This document shows, in pieces, positions 10,277 through 19,817 of a stretch of 64,000 nucleotides of DNA. Every line of letters begins with the position of its first letter. The first letter of the stretch is position 1. Below the pieces are notes generated by a model. It saw only the letters and a program-made list of their open reading frames with translations. It was not told where the DNA came from and did no database searches. The stretch spans positions 1 to 64,000 of the forward strand of contig NZ_AJLT01000054.1 in the NCBI RefSeq assembly GCF_000258765.1, written 5' to 3'. The translations under genes were made by a program, and so were the position numbers. This stretch comes from Gillisia marina (GTDB lineage Bacteria > Bacteroidota > Bacteroidia > Flavobacteriales > Flavobacteriaceae).

Positions 10277-10586
10277 TTATTTCTTTTCAATAGTTTTTTT
10301 CTCTGAAACTGGTTCATTCAATTTTTTACTCATTTCCATTGAAATGGAAGAGCGATCAAAAGTGATTTTCCCTGCACCTGTTTCAATTATAACTGAATTA
10401 TTTTTCTCGCTAAAATCAACGATCTTACCATGCATCCCACTTTTAGTAATTATCCTATCACCTTTTTTAAGCTCAGATGCAAAAGTTTTTTCTTGCTTAG
10501 CGCGTTTCATTTGTGGGCGTATCATAAAAAAAATACACTACCACAAACATTAATATTATTGGTGCAAACTGGGTTAATTGTTCCAT
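10277..10586 (-). CDS. yajC: Sec translocase accessory subunit YajC (one frameshift)
   Basis: Removing one base from the A8 run at 10526-10533 (plus strand) restores a 102-residue protein starting MEQLTQFAP at 10586. It has a single membrane helix (PIILMFVVVYFFMI) followed by RPQMKR and a small cytoplasmic beta domain containing GDRIITKSGMHGKI, which is the YajC hallmark. YajC associates with SecDF and SecYEG in the inner membrane. The gene follows the DUF1573 gene by 21 bases in a nusB-DUF1573-yajC operon. As sequenced, the transmembrane part and the soluble part are in different frames. Since yajC is a conserved housekeeping gene, a base-calling error is the easiest explanation. Confidence 0.93.
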
Positions 10587-10607
10587 AAATTATTTTAAAA
10601 GTTTTGT

Positions 10608-11072
10608 TTATCCGGCAGTTTTATCTTCGCCAGCTTCAACAAAAGCTTTGATTCTTATTTGTTCAGATCCGTTTTCTGTATTTGCTGTTACAGTTACAGT
10701 TTTGGTAACTTGACCTTGTCCAGATCCGTTAAATTTCACTAACATTTCTCCAGATTCTCCCGGAGCTATAGTTTCATTTTTTGGATAAGTTGGCACTGTA
10801 CATCCACAAGTACTAGTTGCATTGGTGATTACCAAAGGTCCGTCTCCTGAATTAGTGAATTTAAATACGTGCTCTACTTCTGTTCCTTTCGCAATGTTAC
10901 CAAAGTCGAATTCTTCTTCTTCAAAAGTAAGTTCTGCGAAAGCGGCAACTTGAGCATCACGCTCTGCTGCAGTTTCCACATTTTCTGCCTTCACTTTACT
11001 AGAGGCATCATCCTTACAAGAAGTAAAGAATAACGCTCCAACAGCCGCTATCATTAAAAATCCTTTTTTCAT
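10608..11072 (-). CDS. DUF1573 lipoprotein
   Basis: The protein has 154 residues. An N-terminal hydrophobic stretch ends in the lipobox FFTSC, with Cys19 as the lipidation site, so it is likely anchored in a membrane and exposed to the periplasm. Residues 45-150 form a DUF1573 domain (an immunoglobulin-like beta sandwich) with the conserved TCGCT motif and a P-x-K-N-E-T-I-x-P-G-E stretch. The family's function is unknown. It is often found between nusB and yajC in Flavobacteriia, as here, and is probably co-transcribed with both. Confidence 0.9.
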   Translation of the reverse strand: MKKGFLMIAAVGALFFTSCKDDASSKVKAENVETAAERDAQVAAFAELTFEEEEFDFGNIAKGTEVEHVFKFTNSGDGPLVITNATSTCGCTVPTYPKNETIAPGESGEMLVKFNGSGQGQVTKTVTVTANTENGSEQIRIKAFVEAGEDKTAG

Positions 11073-11118
11073 AATATTTGATTTAAAGTTAAACGTTAAA
11101 AATAATAAATTTTCCTGA

Positions 11119-12063
11119 CTACATAAGACCTCGTCCCATTTTATTTAAACGGTTTTGATCCTTATATTCTTTAGATAATTTATCTAAAATTCCATTTATA
11201 AAAATGCTGCTTTTTGGAGTGCTGTATTCTTTAGCAACTTCCAAATACTCGTTAATACTCACCTTTACCGGAATAGAAGAAAAATGAAGCAATTCACAAA
11301 TTCCCATTTTAATAAGGATCGTATCTATTTCCGCAATACGTTCCTTATCCCAATTAGGAGTTTTATCTACCATTTCTTTCGCCAAATCCTCATCATTTGC
11401 TAAAGCTTTCCTAAACAACTTTGCTGCGAATTCTTCATCATCCGGACTCTTAAAAAGCTTTGGAATTTTAGCATCCTCTGGAGTATGCTCCTTCAATTTA
11501 TTTAAATATTTAAGGATGGCTGTATTCACCAATGGAAGATCATCTACCCAGGTTAATTTCGTATCCTCAATATAATCATAAAGTTTATCGTTAGGAGCAA
11601 TAAATTCCTTCAGTAAAAGAATTATAAAGTCTTTATCCTCTTTAAAAGTTGATTCCCGTGTAGTCATGTAATTTTCGAAAGCATCACTATTGCGAATTTC
11701 TTCCCAAAGAATAGCAACATACTCGCCATCCCTTTTCCAGTGACTAATCCCACGTTCTTCCCAAGCATCCTGTAAATACTGGTTATTTTCCAGAATTTTA
11801 ATAATGCTGTTCTCTACGAATTTTTTGTTGGGATCTACTTCTTCTTGTGTTGGAAGAAACTTCTTTTGAGATTTTTCCAGATAACTTTCTGAATAATCTT
11901 TGATTTCGGTGATTAATTTCAGCATCAATAAAAACAAATCGTACATCTCCAACATACTTTTCTGAAGGAATTTCTCTTCTGTACTGAAGTTTTTGTTTTC
12001 ACTTTGATGGAATGCATATAGTGATTGCATTACCTTAACTCGAATATGTCTTCTGGTTAACAT
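11119..12063 (-). CDS. nusB: Transcription antitermination factor NusB, long Bacteroidota form
   Basis: The C-terminal 130 or so residues carry the NusB helical fold, including WDKERIAEIDTILIKMGICELL and KVSINEYLEVAKEYSTPKS; the KxxINExxxxAK motif is diagnostic. NusB works with NusE (S10) on boxA RNA to support rRNA transcription. At 314 residues it is twice the length of the E. coli protein. The N-terminal extension begins MLTRRHIRVKVMQSLYAF, which resembles the normal NusB start, so the family appears to have a large insertion in the middle. It is the first gene of the nusB-DUF1573-yajC operon. Confidence 0.93.
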   Translation of the reverse strand: MLTRRHIRVKVMQSLYAFHQSENKNFSTEEKFLQKSMLEMYDLFLLMLKLITEIKDYSESYLEKSQKKFLPTQEEVDPNKKFVENSIIKILENNQYLQDAWEERGISHWKRDGEYVAILWEEIRNSDAFENYMTTRESTFKEDKDFIILLLKEFIAPNDKLYDYIEDTKLTWVDDLPLVNTAILKYLNKLKEHTPEDAKIPKLFKSPDDEEFAAKLFRKALANDEDLAKEMVDKTPNWDKERIAEIDTILIKMGICELLHFSSIPVKVSINEYLEVAKEYSTPKSSIFINGILDKLSKEYKDQNRLNKMGRGLM

Positions 12064-12145
12064 AGCTGTAAAAGAACGTTATAAAATTAGCAAGGCGAAG
12101 AGAATCCTCTTTCGCCCTGCAAAAATACTATTAATTTCAAACTAC

Positions 12146-13246
12146 CTAGTTCGAATTCTCTCTTTTTCTGTCATCAATTCGCTGCTGAGCGATTTTTAGA
12201 GCAGCATGGTGTGTTGTTATAGACTGAGCTTCTGCCGTTTTAAGAATTTCTAAGGTAGTATTAAAAATGTTTTCGGTTTTACGAATAATTTCTTGCTTTC
12301 CGTAGCCTTCTAATTCTGCATAAACATTAATAATCCCTCCTGCGTTGATCAAGAAATCCGGAGCATAAACGATTCCTCTTTCCTGCAATAGCAAGCCATG
12401 AGTATTTTCGTCTTGCAACTGATTGTTTGCAGCACCGGCTATTATTTTAGCCTTAATTCTATGGATGGTTTCATTATTTACGGTAGCTCCCAATGCACAT
12501 GGAGCGTATATATCCACCTCTGCATCATAAGGGTCTTCCGTATAGATTGTCACTCCGTACTTAGCGCTAACCTCTTCAAGTCTGGCAGGATTAATATCAC
12601 TAATAAATACGTTTGCGCCTTCGTTGGTTAAATGCTCAACCAAAGCTTCGCCCACATGACCAATTCCCTGAACTAATATTTTTTTACCATCTAAATCATC
12701 TGATCCAAATTTATACTTAGCAGCAGCTTTCATTCCCATAAAAACACCATAGGCTGTAATGGGAGAAGGGTTTCCTGCTCCACCTTTAGATTCAGATATT
12801 CCAGTAACAAACGGTGTTACTTCTCTCACGATATCCATATCTTCGGTATCCATTCCCACATCTTCTGCAGTGATATATTTACCACTTAAAGAATGTACAA
12901 ACTCACCGAATTTTCTCATTAATTCCGGCGTCTTCTGAGTTTTAGCATCACCAATAATAACCGCTTTTCCACCACCAAGATTTAATCCCGTGATAGCACT
13001 TTTAAAAGTCATTCCTCTGGAAAGTCTTAAGGCATCGTTCAAGGCATCCCATTCGCTTGTATAATTCCACATTCTAGTTCCACCTAAAGCAGGTCCTAAA
13101 ACAGTATTATGAATTCCAATTATTGCCTTTAAACCTGTATCTTTGTCATTGCAAAAAACTACTTGTTCATGATTATCAAAAGACAACTGCCCAAAAACAG
13201 GAGCAGTTTTTTTAAGGTCATTAGCAGCTAAAACGTCAACTTGCAT
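12146..13246 (-). CDS. Leucine/branched-chain amino acid dehydrogenase (Glu/Leu/Phe/Val family)
   Basis: This NAD-dependent enzyme reversibly deaminates branched-chain amino acids to keto acids. It has 366 residues, the size of Bacillus leucine dehydrogenase. The substrate-side glycine-rich motif GPALGGTRMW is near residue 55, and the catalytic Lys lies in LNLGGGKAVI near 93. The NAD-binding fingerprint GIGHVG lies near 194, followed by an acidic strand end (FISDINP). Specificity between Leu, Val and Phe cannot be settled by eye. The gene lies upstream of nusB on the same strand with an 82-base gap, and a -7-like element precedes it. Confidence 0.92.
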   Translation of the reverse strand: MQVDVLAANDLKKTAPVFGQLSFDNHEQVVFCNDKDTGLKAIIGIHNTVLGPALGGTRMWNYTSEWDALNDALRLSRGMTFKSAITGLNLGGGKAVIIGDAKTQKTPELMRKFGEFVHSLSGKYITAEDVGMDTEDMDIVREVTPFVTGISESKGGAGNPSPITAYGVFMGMKAAAKYKFGSDDLDGKKILVQGIGHVGEALVEHLTNEGANVFISDINPARLEEVSAKYGVTIYTEDPYDAEVDIYAPCALGATVNNETIHRIKAKIIAGAANNQLQDENTHGLLLQERGIVYAPDFLINAGGIINVYAELEGYGKQEIIRKTENIFNTTLEILKTAEAQSITTHHAALKIAQQRIDDRKRENSN

Positions 13247-13297
13247 AAAATTATAAATTTAAGTTCAGATTTTTATGTATTTGAAAAAATCGATGAG

Positions 13298-13305
13298 CAA
13301 AATTA
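13298..13305 (-). promoter_or_regulatory. Putative -7 promoter element of the leucine dehydrogenase gene
   Basis: On the minus strand TAATTTTG matches TAnnTTTG about 50 bases before the start codon. A TTG that could serve as the -33 box lies at 13331-13329, slightly further away than usual. Confidence 0.4.
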
Positions 13306-13381
13306 ACTAATATTTTAATTTTCACAGTCAATTCGTTTGTTAAAATGCGAATACTGCAAGAATCATAGGGCCTACCATTAG

Positions 13382-15139
13382 ATGAAAGAATTACGACACC
13401 TCAATAAATATTTCTTTAAATATAAATGGCATATGCTGCTTGGGCTATTAATAACTATAGCTGCAAGAATTTTCACATTGTATCCCGTTCAGTTTATTGG
13501 AAATTCTACAACGGTTATAGAAAGCTATATAAGAGGAGAAATAACCGATCCCGCAGAGTTGAGAGAAGAATTATTTTATAACATTCTTCTTATTATTGGA
13601 GCCAATTTAGTTGCCGCAGCTTTAACATTTGTAATGCGCCAAACCTTTATTGTGGCTTCCAGACATATGGAATACGATCTAAAAAATGAGATCTATCAAC
13701 AATACCAACGCCTTTCTTTAAACTTTTATAAAAAGAACCGTACCGGGGATTTAATGAATAGGATTAGCGAAGATGTTTCTAAAGTGAGAATGTATCTTGG
13801 GCCTGCAATAATGTACAGTATTACTACGCTTACCTTATTTGTGGTGGTAATATGGTATATGGTTAATACAGCTCCGCTATTAACTCTTTATACCTTGGCT
13901 CCACTTCCATTTCTATCTTTTGCAATTTACAAACTAAGTGTAGCCATTCACAATAGAAGCACGATAGTTCAGCAGTATTTATCAAAACTAAACACTTTTA
14001 CCCAAGAAACATTTAGCGGAATTTCTGTTATTAAATCTTACGGATTAGAGCCTCAAACCAATCAAAATTTTGAAGTGCTTTCCAATGGGAGCAAAGAAAA
14101 AAATCTTAATCTGGTAAAAGTACAGGCTTTCTTCTTCCCATTAATGGTTCTTTTAATTGGAGTAAGTAACACTGTAGTTATATACATTGGAGGAAAACAA
14201 GTAATAAGTGGTGAGATTGAAAATATTGGGATTATTGTAGAGTTTCTTTTATATGTAAACATGCTTACGTGGCCGGTGGCCATTGTAGGTTGGGTTACTT
14301 CTATAGTCCAACAAGCGGAAGCTTCTCAAAAACGTATTAACGAATTTTTAAAACAAGAGCCTCAAATAAAAAATCATCAGGAAAAATCTGTAGAAATTCA
14401 AGGGAATATTGAATTTAAAAACGTGACTTTCACTTATGAAGACACCAATATCACCGCTCTTAAAAACATTTCCTTCAAAGTAAATAGAGGGGAAACTTTA
14501 GCGATTATAGGAAAAACAGGTTCCGGAAAGTCCACAATTTTAGAGCTTATTGGAAGATTATACGATGTAAACCAGGGAACTATTCTCGTAGATGGGGAAA
14601 ATATTCAGGAACACAATCTTTTCAATTTAAGGGATAGTATTGGATATGTGCCACAGGACGCCTTCCTATTTAGTGATTCCATTCGCAATAATATTATGTT
14701 TGGAAACACCAATGCTACTGAAGAAGAAGTGGTTGAAGCAGCTAAAAACGCTTCAGTTCATAAAAATATTCAAGGCTTCAGTAAAGGCTATGATACCGTT
14801 CTTGGCGAAAGAGGAATAACCCTTTCCGGAGGTCAAAAACAACGAGTTTCCATAGCAAGAGCAATAATTCATGATCCTCAGATATTACTTTTTGACGATA
14901 GTCTTTCCGCAGTAGATACAGAGACCGAGGAAGAAATTCTTCAGAATTTATTTAAAATCTCAGCAACCAAGACCACAATTATTGTGAGTCATAGGATTTC
15001 GTCAGTGAAAAATGCCGACAGGATAATCATTCTAGAAAACGGGGCTGTTGTTCAGGAAGGGAACCATCAAAAATTAATTCAAGAGGATGGTTATTACAAA
15101 GAGCTTTACGCAAAGCAGCTAAGTGAAAAAGAAATGTGA
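13382..15139 (+). CDS. ABC exporter half-transporter, MdlA/LmrC-like
   Basis: The 585-residue protein has six predicted membrane segments in residues 1-315 and an ATPase domain from about 340. Walker A is GKTGSGKST near 379, the signature LSGGQKQR is intact, and Walker B reads LLFDDSLSAVD. The residue after the Walker B Asp is Asp instead of the catalytic Glu. That substitution is typical of the degenerate-site partner in heterodimeric exporters such as MdlA or BmrC, which suggests that a second half-transporter is needed. None is encoded next to it. The substrate is unknown. It is divergent from the leucine dehydrogenase gene. Confidence 0.9.
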   Translation: MKELRHLNKYFFKYKWHMLLGLLITIAARIFTLYPVQFIGNSTTVIESYIRGEITDPAELREELFYNILLIIGANLVAAALTFVMRQTFIVASRHMEYDLKNEIYQQYQRLSLNFYKKNRTGDLMNRISEDVSKVRMYLGPAIMYSITTLTLFVVVIWYMVNTAPLLTLYTLAPLPFLSFAIYKLSVAIHNRSTIVQQYLSKLNTFTQETFSGISVIKSYGLEPQTNQNFEVLSNGSKEKNLNLVKVQAFFFPLMVLLIGVSNTVVIYIGGKQVISGEIENIGIIVEFLLYVNMLTWPVAIVGWVTSIVQQAEASQKRINEFLKQEPQIKNHQEKSVEIQGNIEFKNVTFTYEDTNITALKNISFKVNRGETLAIIGKTGSGKSTILELIGRLYDVNQGTILVDGENIQEHNLFNLRDSIGYVPQDAFLFSDSIRNNIMFGNTNATEEEVVEAAKNASVHKNIQGFSKGYDTVLGERGITLSGGQKQRVSIARAIIHDPQILLFDDSLSAVDTETEEEILQNLFKISATKTTIIVSHRISSVKNADRIIILENGAVVQEGNHQKLIQEDGYYKELYAKQLSEKEM

Positions 15140-15210
15140 AAATTTGTTGCGAAATGTTAATTTTTTTTAGATTTTTGGTCTTAGTTAAATAAAACAAAAA
15201 GATTTATTTT

Positions 15211-15591
15211 ATGAATGAAAATGGAATGATGGAGAAAGATGAAATATTCTCTAAAGTATTAAGAGCTGGAAGACGTACGTACTTCTTTGATGTAAGAGCT
15301 ACTAAAGCGGATGATTACTATCTTACTATTACCGAGAGTAAAAAATTTACCAATGCAGATGGTTCTTTTCATTACAAAAAACACAAAATCTACTTGTACA
15401 AGGAAGATTTTGACGGTTTTGCTGAAATCCTAAATGAAATGACTAATTACATAGTTGAAGAAAAGGGACAGGAAGTAATAAGCGATAAACATCAGAAAGA
15501 CTTTAAAAAAGAATATCAGGAAGATAATGTAGCAACAGATGCTGCACCCTCACCAGATAAGTTTACAGATATTAGCTTTGACGATATTTAA
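15211..15591 (+). CDS. PUR-alpha-like nucleic-acid-binding protein (DUF3276)
   Basis: This 126-residue protein contains the compact PUR repeat of bacterial PUR-alpha homologues: IFSKVLRAGRRTYFFDVRATKADDYYLTITESK is followed by HKIYLYKEDFDGFAE, at about residues 10-75. The last 40 residues are acidic and look disordered. Spirochaete relatives bind RNA and DNA as dimers and act post-transcriptionally. The family is universal in Flavobacteriia, but its role there is not established. It is a single-gene unit ending at the terminator at 15694-15724. Confidence 0.9.
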   Translation: MNENGMMEKDEIFSKVLRAGRRTYFFDVRATKADDYYLTITESKKFTNADGSFHYKKHKIYLYKEDFDGFAEILNEMTNYIVEEKGQEVISDKHQKDFKKEYQEDNVATDAAPSPDKFTDISFDDI

Positions 15592-15693
15592 AGTTAAAAA
15601 AAAATCTGCGAACTAGTTAGGCTAAAAATCGAGCGAAGCGTGAATATATAAGACAGCTCTCGAAAATTACACCTTTAAAAAGGGATTATACGG

Positions 15694-15724
15694 AAACCGC
15701 CTCAAGAAATTGAGGCGGTTTTTA
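15694..15724 (+). terminator. Intrinsic terminator after the PUR-alpha-like gene
   Basis: A perfect 10-bp stem (AACCGCCTCA at 15695-15704 with TGAGGCGGTT at 15711-15720) has a 6-base loop and is followed by a T-run. Confidence 0.92.
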
Positions 15725-15752
15725 TATATTAGAGCCTCAAATTATTAGTTTT

Positions 15753-18267
15753 ATGAAATATCTGTATTTAACGCTTATCCTTATTTTTTCTTTCAATGTA
15801 AGCGCGCAAGAAAATTTAGACCTCTCCTACTATCTTCCCCAAGACATTTCTTATAATCCGGAAATATCTACGCCACAAGAAGTTCTTGGGTATATCCCGG
15901 GAGAATGGCACGTAACCCATGATTTGTTAGTTGCTTATATGCGAACTTTGGCTTCGGAATCTCCTAGAATTACACTAGAAAACAGAGGAACTACTTTTGA
16001 AAGTAGACCGCTACTCCTACTTGTTATTACTTCCGAAGAGAATCAGAAAAATATAGAACCTATTCGCAAGAATCATATAAGTTTAACTGAAGCCGATAGT
16101 GAGAATCTAAAAACCGAAGAGATGCCAATTGTGGTTTATCAAGGATTTTCTATTCACGGAAACGAACCAAGTGGCTCTAATGCAGCTTTGTTAGCAGCTT
16201 ATTATTTAGCCGCAGGACAAGGCGAAAAGATTGATCAGCTTCTTGACAATACTGTGATTTTATTTGACCCTTCGTTAAACCCGGATGGATTACAGCGTTT
16301 TGCATATTGGGCGAATACGAATAAAAGCAAAAATTTAAATCCAGATCCACAAGATAGAGAGTTTAGTGAAGTTTGGCCGGGCGGAAGAACCAATCATTAT
16401 TGGTTCGATATGAACCGGGATTGGTTACCAGTACAATTACCAGAATCTAGAGCTAGAATAACCACTTTTCATAAGTGGCAACCAAACATTCTTACAGATC
16501 ATCATGAAATGGGATCTAATTCCTCATTTTTCTTTCAGCCGGGAATTCCTTCCAGAACCCATCCGCTTACACCGCAAATGAATCAAGATCTTACCCGAGA
16601 AATAGGAACTTATCATGCAAAAGCATTGGATAAGATTGGCTCCTTATATTATACTCAAGAAGACTATGATGATTTTTATTACGGAAAAGGCTCGACTTTC
16701 CCTGATATCAATGGAAGTATCGGGATTCTTTTTGAACAAGGAAGCTCTAGAGGCCATGTGCAAGAAACAGATAATGGTTTACTAACGTTTCCCTTCACTA
16801 TAAGAAATCAGTTTACCGCCGCGCTATCTACTTTGGAAGCTGCAGGCAGTATGAGAAGTAAGATTTTGGACTATCAACGTTCATTCTATAAGAATTCCAG
16901 AAATACCATGGGGAAAGATGCTTATGTATTTGGAAGCGAAAAAGACAAAAACAAGGCTTATCATTTAGCCGAAATCTTAAAACGTCAGCAAGTCGAAGTT
17001 TATGAGATCAAAGAAGATTTTGAACTTAATGGCAAAAAATTTAAACAAGGTGCGGGATATATAGTTCCTAAAAATCAACGGCAACATCGAGTTGTTGAAG
17101 CAATGTTCGAGAAAAGAACCTCTTTTACAGATAGCTTGTTCTACGATATTTCGGCTTGGTCCTTTCCTTTAGCATTCGATCTTGAATTTAATAATAGTGT
17201 ACCGTTTAAATACGTAGGTGAGAAGATAGATAGCCTTCAAAAACCAGCTATAAATACAATTAATAAGAGCGATTATGCTTATTTAATGGAATGGCATGAT
17301 TACAATGCTCCAAAAGCACTCAATCTTATCTTAGAAAAAGGTCTTAGGGCTCAGGTTGGAATGAAAAGTTTTGAAGCAGACAATAAAAAATATGATTATG
17401 GAACAATTTTAATTTCTGTACAAAATCAGAAATTAGATGCTACGGAAATTTTTAATTTCTTGACAGAAGTATCCGAAAAAGCCAATGTTTCAATCACTGG
17501 AGTTACTACCGGACTAACAAAAGGCATCAATTTAGGAAGTAATTATTTTAGATCCTTAGAACCTCAAAAAGTAGCCATCATTGTAGGTGATGGAATCACG
17601 CCCTACGATGCAGGAGAGATCTGGCATTTATTCGATCAGCGTTATGATATGAATATTACAAAGTTGGACACCAGAAACTTCGGAAGAGCAGATCTCAGCA
17701 AATACACCGATATTATTTTACCAAATAGCTGGGGAACTGCTTTAGAAAAAAAAGGACGCAGATAAGCTAAAAGATTGGGTTAAAGATGGAGGTACTTTGA
17801 TAGGTTATAAAAATGCTGCAAAGTGGTTTAACACCAACGAATTTATGAAACTGGAATTTTTAGAGAACAAAGTGAAAGCTAAAAACGTAAGTTTTGAAGA
17901 GCGCAATGACTTTAGAGGAGCACAGGGAATTGGGGGAGCTATTTTTGAAGCTACCCAAGATAGATCTCATCCCGTGAATTTTGGGTATACAGATAATAAG
18001 ATTGCTTTATTTAGAGATACTACAATTTTTGTAAAAGCAGATTCCACAAGCTACAATAACCCTATAAAATATACTGAAAAACCTCTTTTAAGCGGTTACA
18101 TTAGCAAACCAAATTTAGATTTATTAGCAAATACAGTTCCTTTTAGACATGTTGGGATGGGTCGCGGTAATGTGATTCTATTTACCGACAATACAAATTT
18201 TAGAGGTTTTTGGTATGGAACCAATAAATTGTTGATGAATGCTATTTTCTTTGGTGATGAAATGTAA
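15753..18267 (+). CDS. Secreted M14-family zinc carboxypeptidase (one frameshift)
   Basis: Removing one base from the A8 run at 17746-17753 gives a continuous 837-residue protein. Residues 1-18 are a signal peptide ending SAQ. The M14 catalytic domain spans about residues 50-370: zinc ligands are in HGNEPSG and in the later DHHEMG, NPDG precedes the substrate site, and the catalytic Glu is probably in LFEQGSSRG. The rest contains a glutamine-amidotransferase-like fold seen in large Bacteroidota M14 proteins (VAIIVGDGI, then the tail around PFRHVGMGRGNVILF). It probably trims peptides in the periplasm or outside the cell. The break falls inside the C-terminal domain, so even the truncated product would keep the catalytic part. 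Confidence 0.9.
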
Positions 18268-18314
18268 TTAAGCTATTTTTAATATTCACTTCCCTACGAT
18301 AATATAAAATCATC

Positions 18315-18701
18315 ATGAAAACAGTTTCCATTTTTACACTTATCGTAGGATTATTTTTAACGATTTCTTGTTCTAAAGAAAATGTAACCGAGAAAGATCT
18401 AATTAACAGTTGGCATTTAATTGAAGTTTTAAACGATCCCGGTGATGCTAGTGGAATCTTCCAAAAAGTAGAAAGTGATGCTATTATTCAATTTTTTGAT
18501 GACAATACTGTAAGTTATTCTAATTCTTTTTGCAGCGGAGAAAATGCTAGTAATAGCGCGACCTACTCTACTGTTGACAATAAAATTTACCCTGATTGTA
18601 ATTTGGGCTTATCATTTAGTTATAAAATTCAAGATAATCGATTAATTATATATTACAACTGCATAGAAGGCTGTGCAGAAAAATTTGAGTTGATAAAGTA
18701 A
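18315..18701 (+). CDS. Small lipocalin-like lipoprotein of unknown function
   Basis: The protein has 128 residues. The N-terminus is a lipoprotein signal ending LTISC, with Cys19 lipidated. The remainder reads as a small beta-barrel resembling the lipocalin-like (META/DUF4923-type) lipoproteins of Bacteroidota: LINSWHLIEV near the start, repeated polar strands, and four Cys residues in the C-terminal half that could form disulphides. Its stop codon directly abuts the stop codon of the convergent tRNA-binding protein gene, with no spacer. Confidence 0.75.
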   Translation: MKTVSIFTLIVGLFLTISCSKENVTEKDLINSWHLIEVLNDPGDASGIFQKVESDAIIQFFDDNTVSYSNSFCSGENASNSATYSTVDNKIYPDCNLGLSFSYKIQDNRLIIYYNCIEGCAEKFELIK

Positions 18702-19037
18702 TTACCCTATTCTTAACCCATTCTCGACCTTAAAATCGGGGTTTAAAAGAACAATATCGTTTTTAGAACCAACCGCACCTAGAACCAAACATTCACTCAT
18801 AAAGTTTGCAATTTGTTTCTTGGGAAAGTTTACAACCGCAACGATTTGCTTCTGTAATAAATCTTCTTTGGTATATCGCTTGGTTATTTGTGCAGAAGAT
18901 TTTCTAACACCTAGCCCATTACCAAAGTCTATCTCCATGATATAAGCAGGTTTATTGGCTTTTGGAAAGTCCACCACTTTAATTATTGTTCCCACTCGCA
19001 TTTCCACTTTTTCAAAATCATTCCAGCTTATCTCCAT
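18702..19037 (-). CDS. csaA: tRNA-binding-domain protein, CsaA-like
   Basis: From the ATG at 19037 the protein is 111 residues, the normal CsaA length. I prefer this to a TTG start 20 codons upstream because family members begin just before DFEKVEMRVGTI. The OB-fold EMAP/Trbp111-type tRNA-binding domain fills the whole protein, with the typical SSAQITKRY, VVNFPKKQIANFMSE and LVLGAVG motifs. CsaA is a dimeric tRNA-binding protein with proposed chaperone activity. It is convergent with the small lipoprotein gene and divergent from the redoxin gene. Confidence 0.88.
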   Translation of the reverse strand: MEISWNDFEKVEMRVGTIIKVVDFPKANKPAYIMEIDFGNGLGVRKSSAQITKRYTKEDLLQKQIVAVVNFPKKQIANFMSECLVLGAVGSKNDIVLLNPDFKVENGLRIG

Positions 19038-19109
19038 GTATTCTCTGTTTATTCTTAAATTGAAGTCCTTATCTAATATGGCAACCAATTGCAATTAGAA
19101 TAAAGATAT

Positions 19110-19117
19110 TAAATTTG
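19110..19117 (+). promoter_or_regulatory. Putative promoter of the redoxin gene
   Basis: TAAATTTG matches TAnnTTTG. A TTG at 19089-19091 lies about 19 bases upstream, fitting the Bacteroidota -33/-7 layout. The ATG at 19148 is about 30 bases downstream. Confidence 0.6.
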
Positions 19118-19147
19118 TTAGCATCCTAAAATTCAAAACTTCAAACT

Positions 19148-19705
19148 ATGTCCTTAACACCCTCCAATATGCTTGCTTTAGGAACCAAAGCTCCAGACTT
19201 TGTACTCCCGGATGCCATAACTTCAAATAGGTATAGTTTATCAGATCTTAAAGGAGAAAAAGGAACTGTGATCATGTTTTTAAGTAATCACTGCCCTTTT
19301 GTAAAGCATGTAAATGATGAAATTGTAAGAGTAGCTAATGATTATAGGGTAACAGGTTTTAGTTTTATAGCTATTATGAGTAACGATATAGAAGCATATC
19401 CAGATGATCATCCAGACCTTATGTGGAAGGCCGCTAGAAAATATCATTATCCTTTCCCATATTTATATGATCAAACTCAGGAAGTAGCTAAGGATTATGA
19501 TGCTGCGTGTACTCCGGATTTCTATTTATTCGATTCAGAATTAAAACTGATTTATAGAGGCCAATTGGATAACTCGCGACCGGGAAATGGAATTCCAGTG
19601 AACGGACGAGATCTAAGAGAAGCTTTAGATTCCGTATTAAATAATCGTAATGTTCCCGAACCGCAAAAGCCGAGTGTAGGTTGTAATATCAAGTGGAAAA
19701 AATAA
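19148..19705 (+). CDS. Thioredoxin-like redoxin (AhpC/TSA family)
   Basis: The protein has 185 residues with a single thioredoxin-fold domain. It shows the redoxin start LGTKAPDFVLPD, then SNHCPFVKHV carrying the presumed active-site Cys, and later ACTPDFYLFD with the cis-Pro loop. There is no signal peptide, so it is cytoplasmic. The family includes thiol peroxidases and thiol-disulphide oxidoreductases; which of these this one is cannot be told from the sequence. It lies upstream of a second, clearer peroxiredoxin on the same strand, with a 112-base gap. Confidence 0.88.
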   Translation: MSLTPSNMLALGTKAPDFVLPDAITSNRYSLSDLKGEKGTVIMFLSNHCPFVKHVNDEIVRVANDYRVTGFSFIAIMSNDIEAYPDDHPDLMWKAARKYHYPFPYLYDQTQEVAKDYDAACTPDFYLFDSELKLIYRGQLDNSRPGNGIPVNGRDLREALDSVLNNRNVPEPQKPSVGCNIKWKK

Positions 19706-19817
19706 CTTGACCATCACTATATTTTAGCATTTCCACCTCCTTTTTTAGTAATGTTTTAACCAAGATCAGGGGCTTATTTTCTTAAATTAAAGCCGCTAAT
19801 TTTAAAAGACTTTAGTT

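Noticed and set aside
19038-19097. Upstream TTG start for the CsaA-like protein
   Set aside because: It would add 20 residues not present in the family, whose N-terminus lies just before the DFEKVEMRVG motif.
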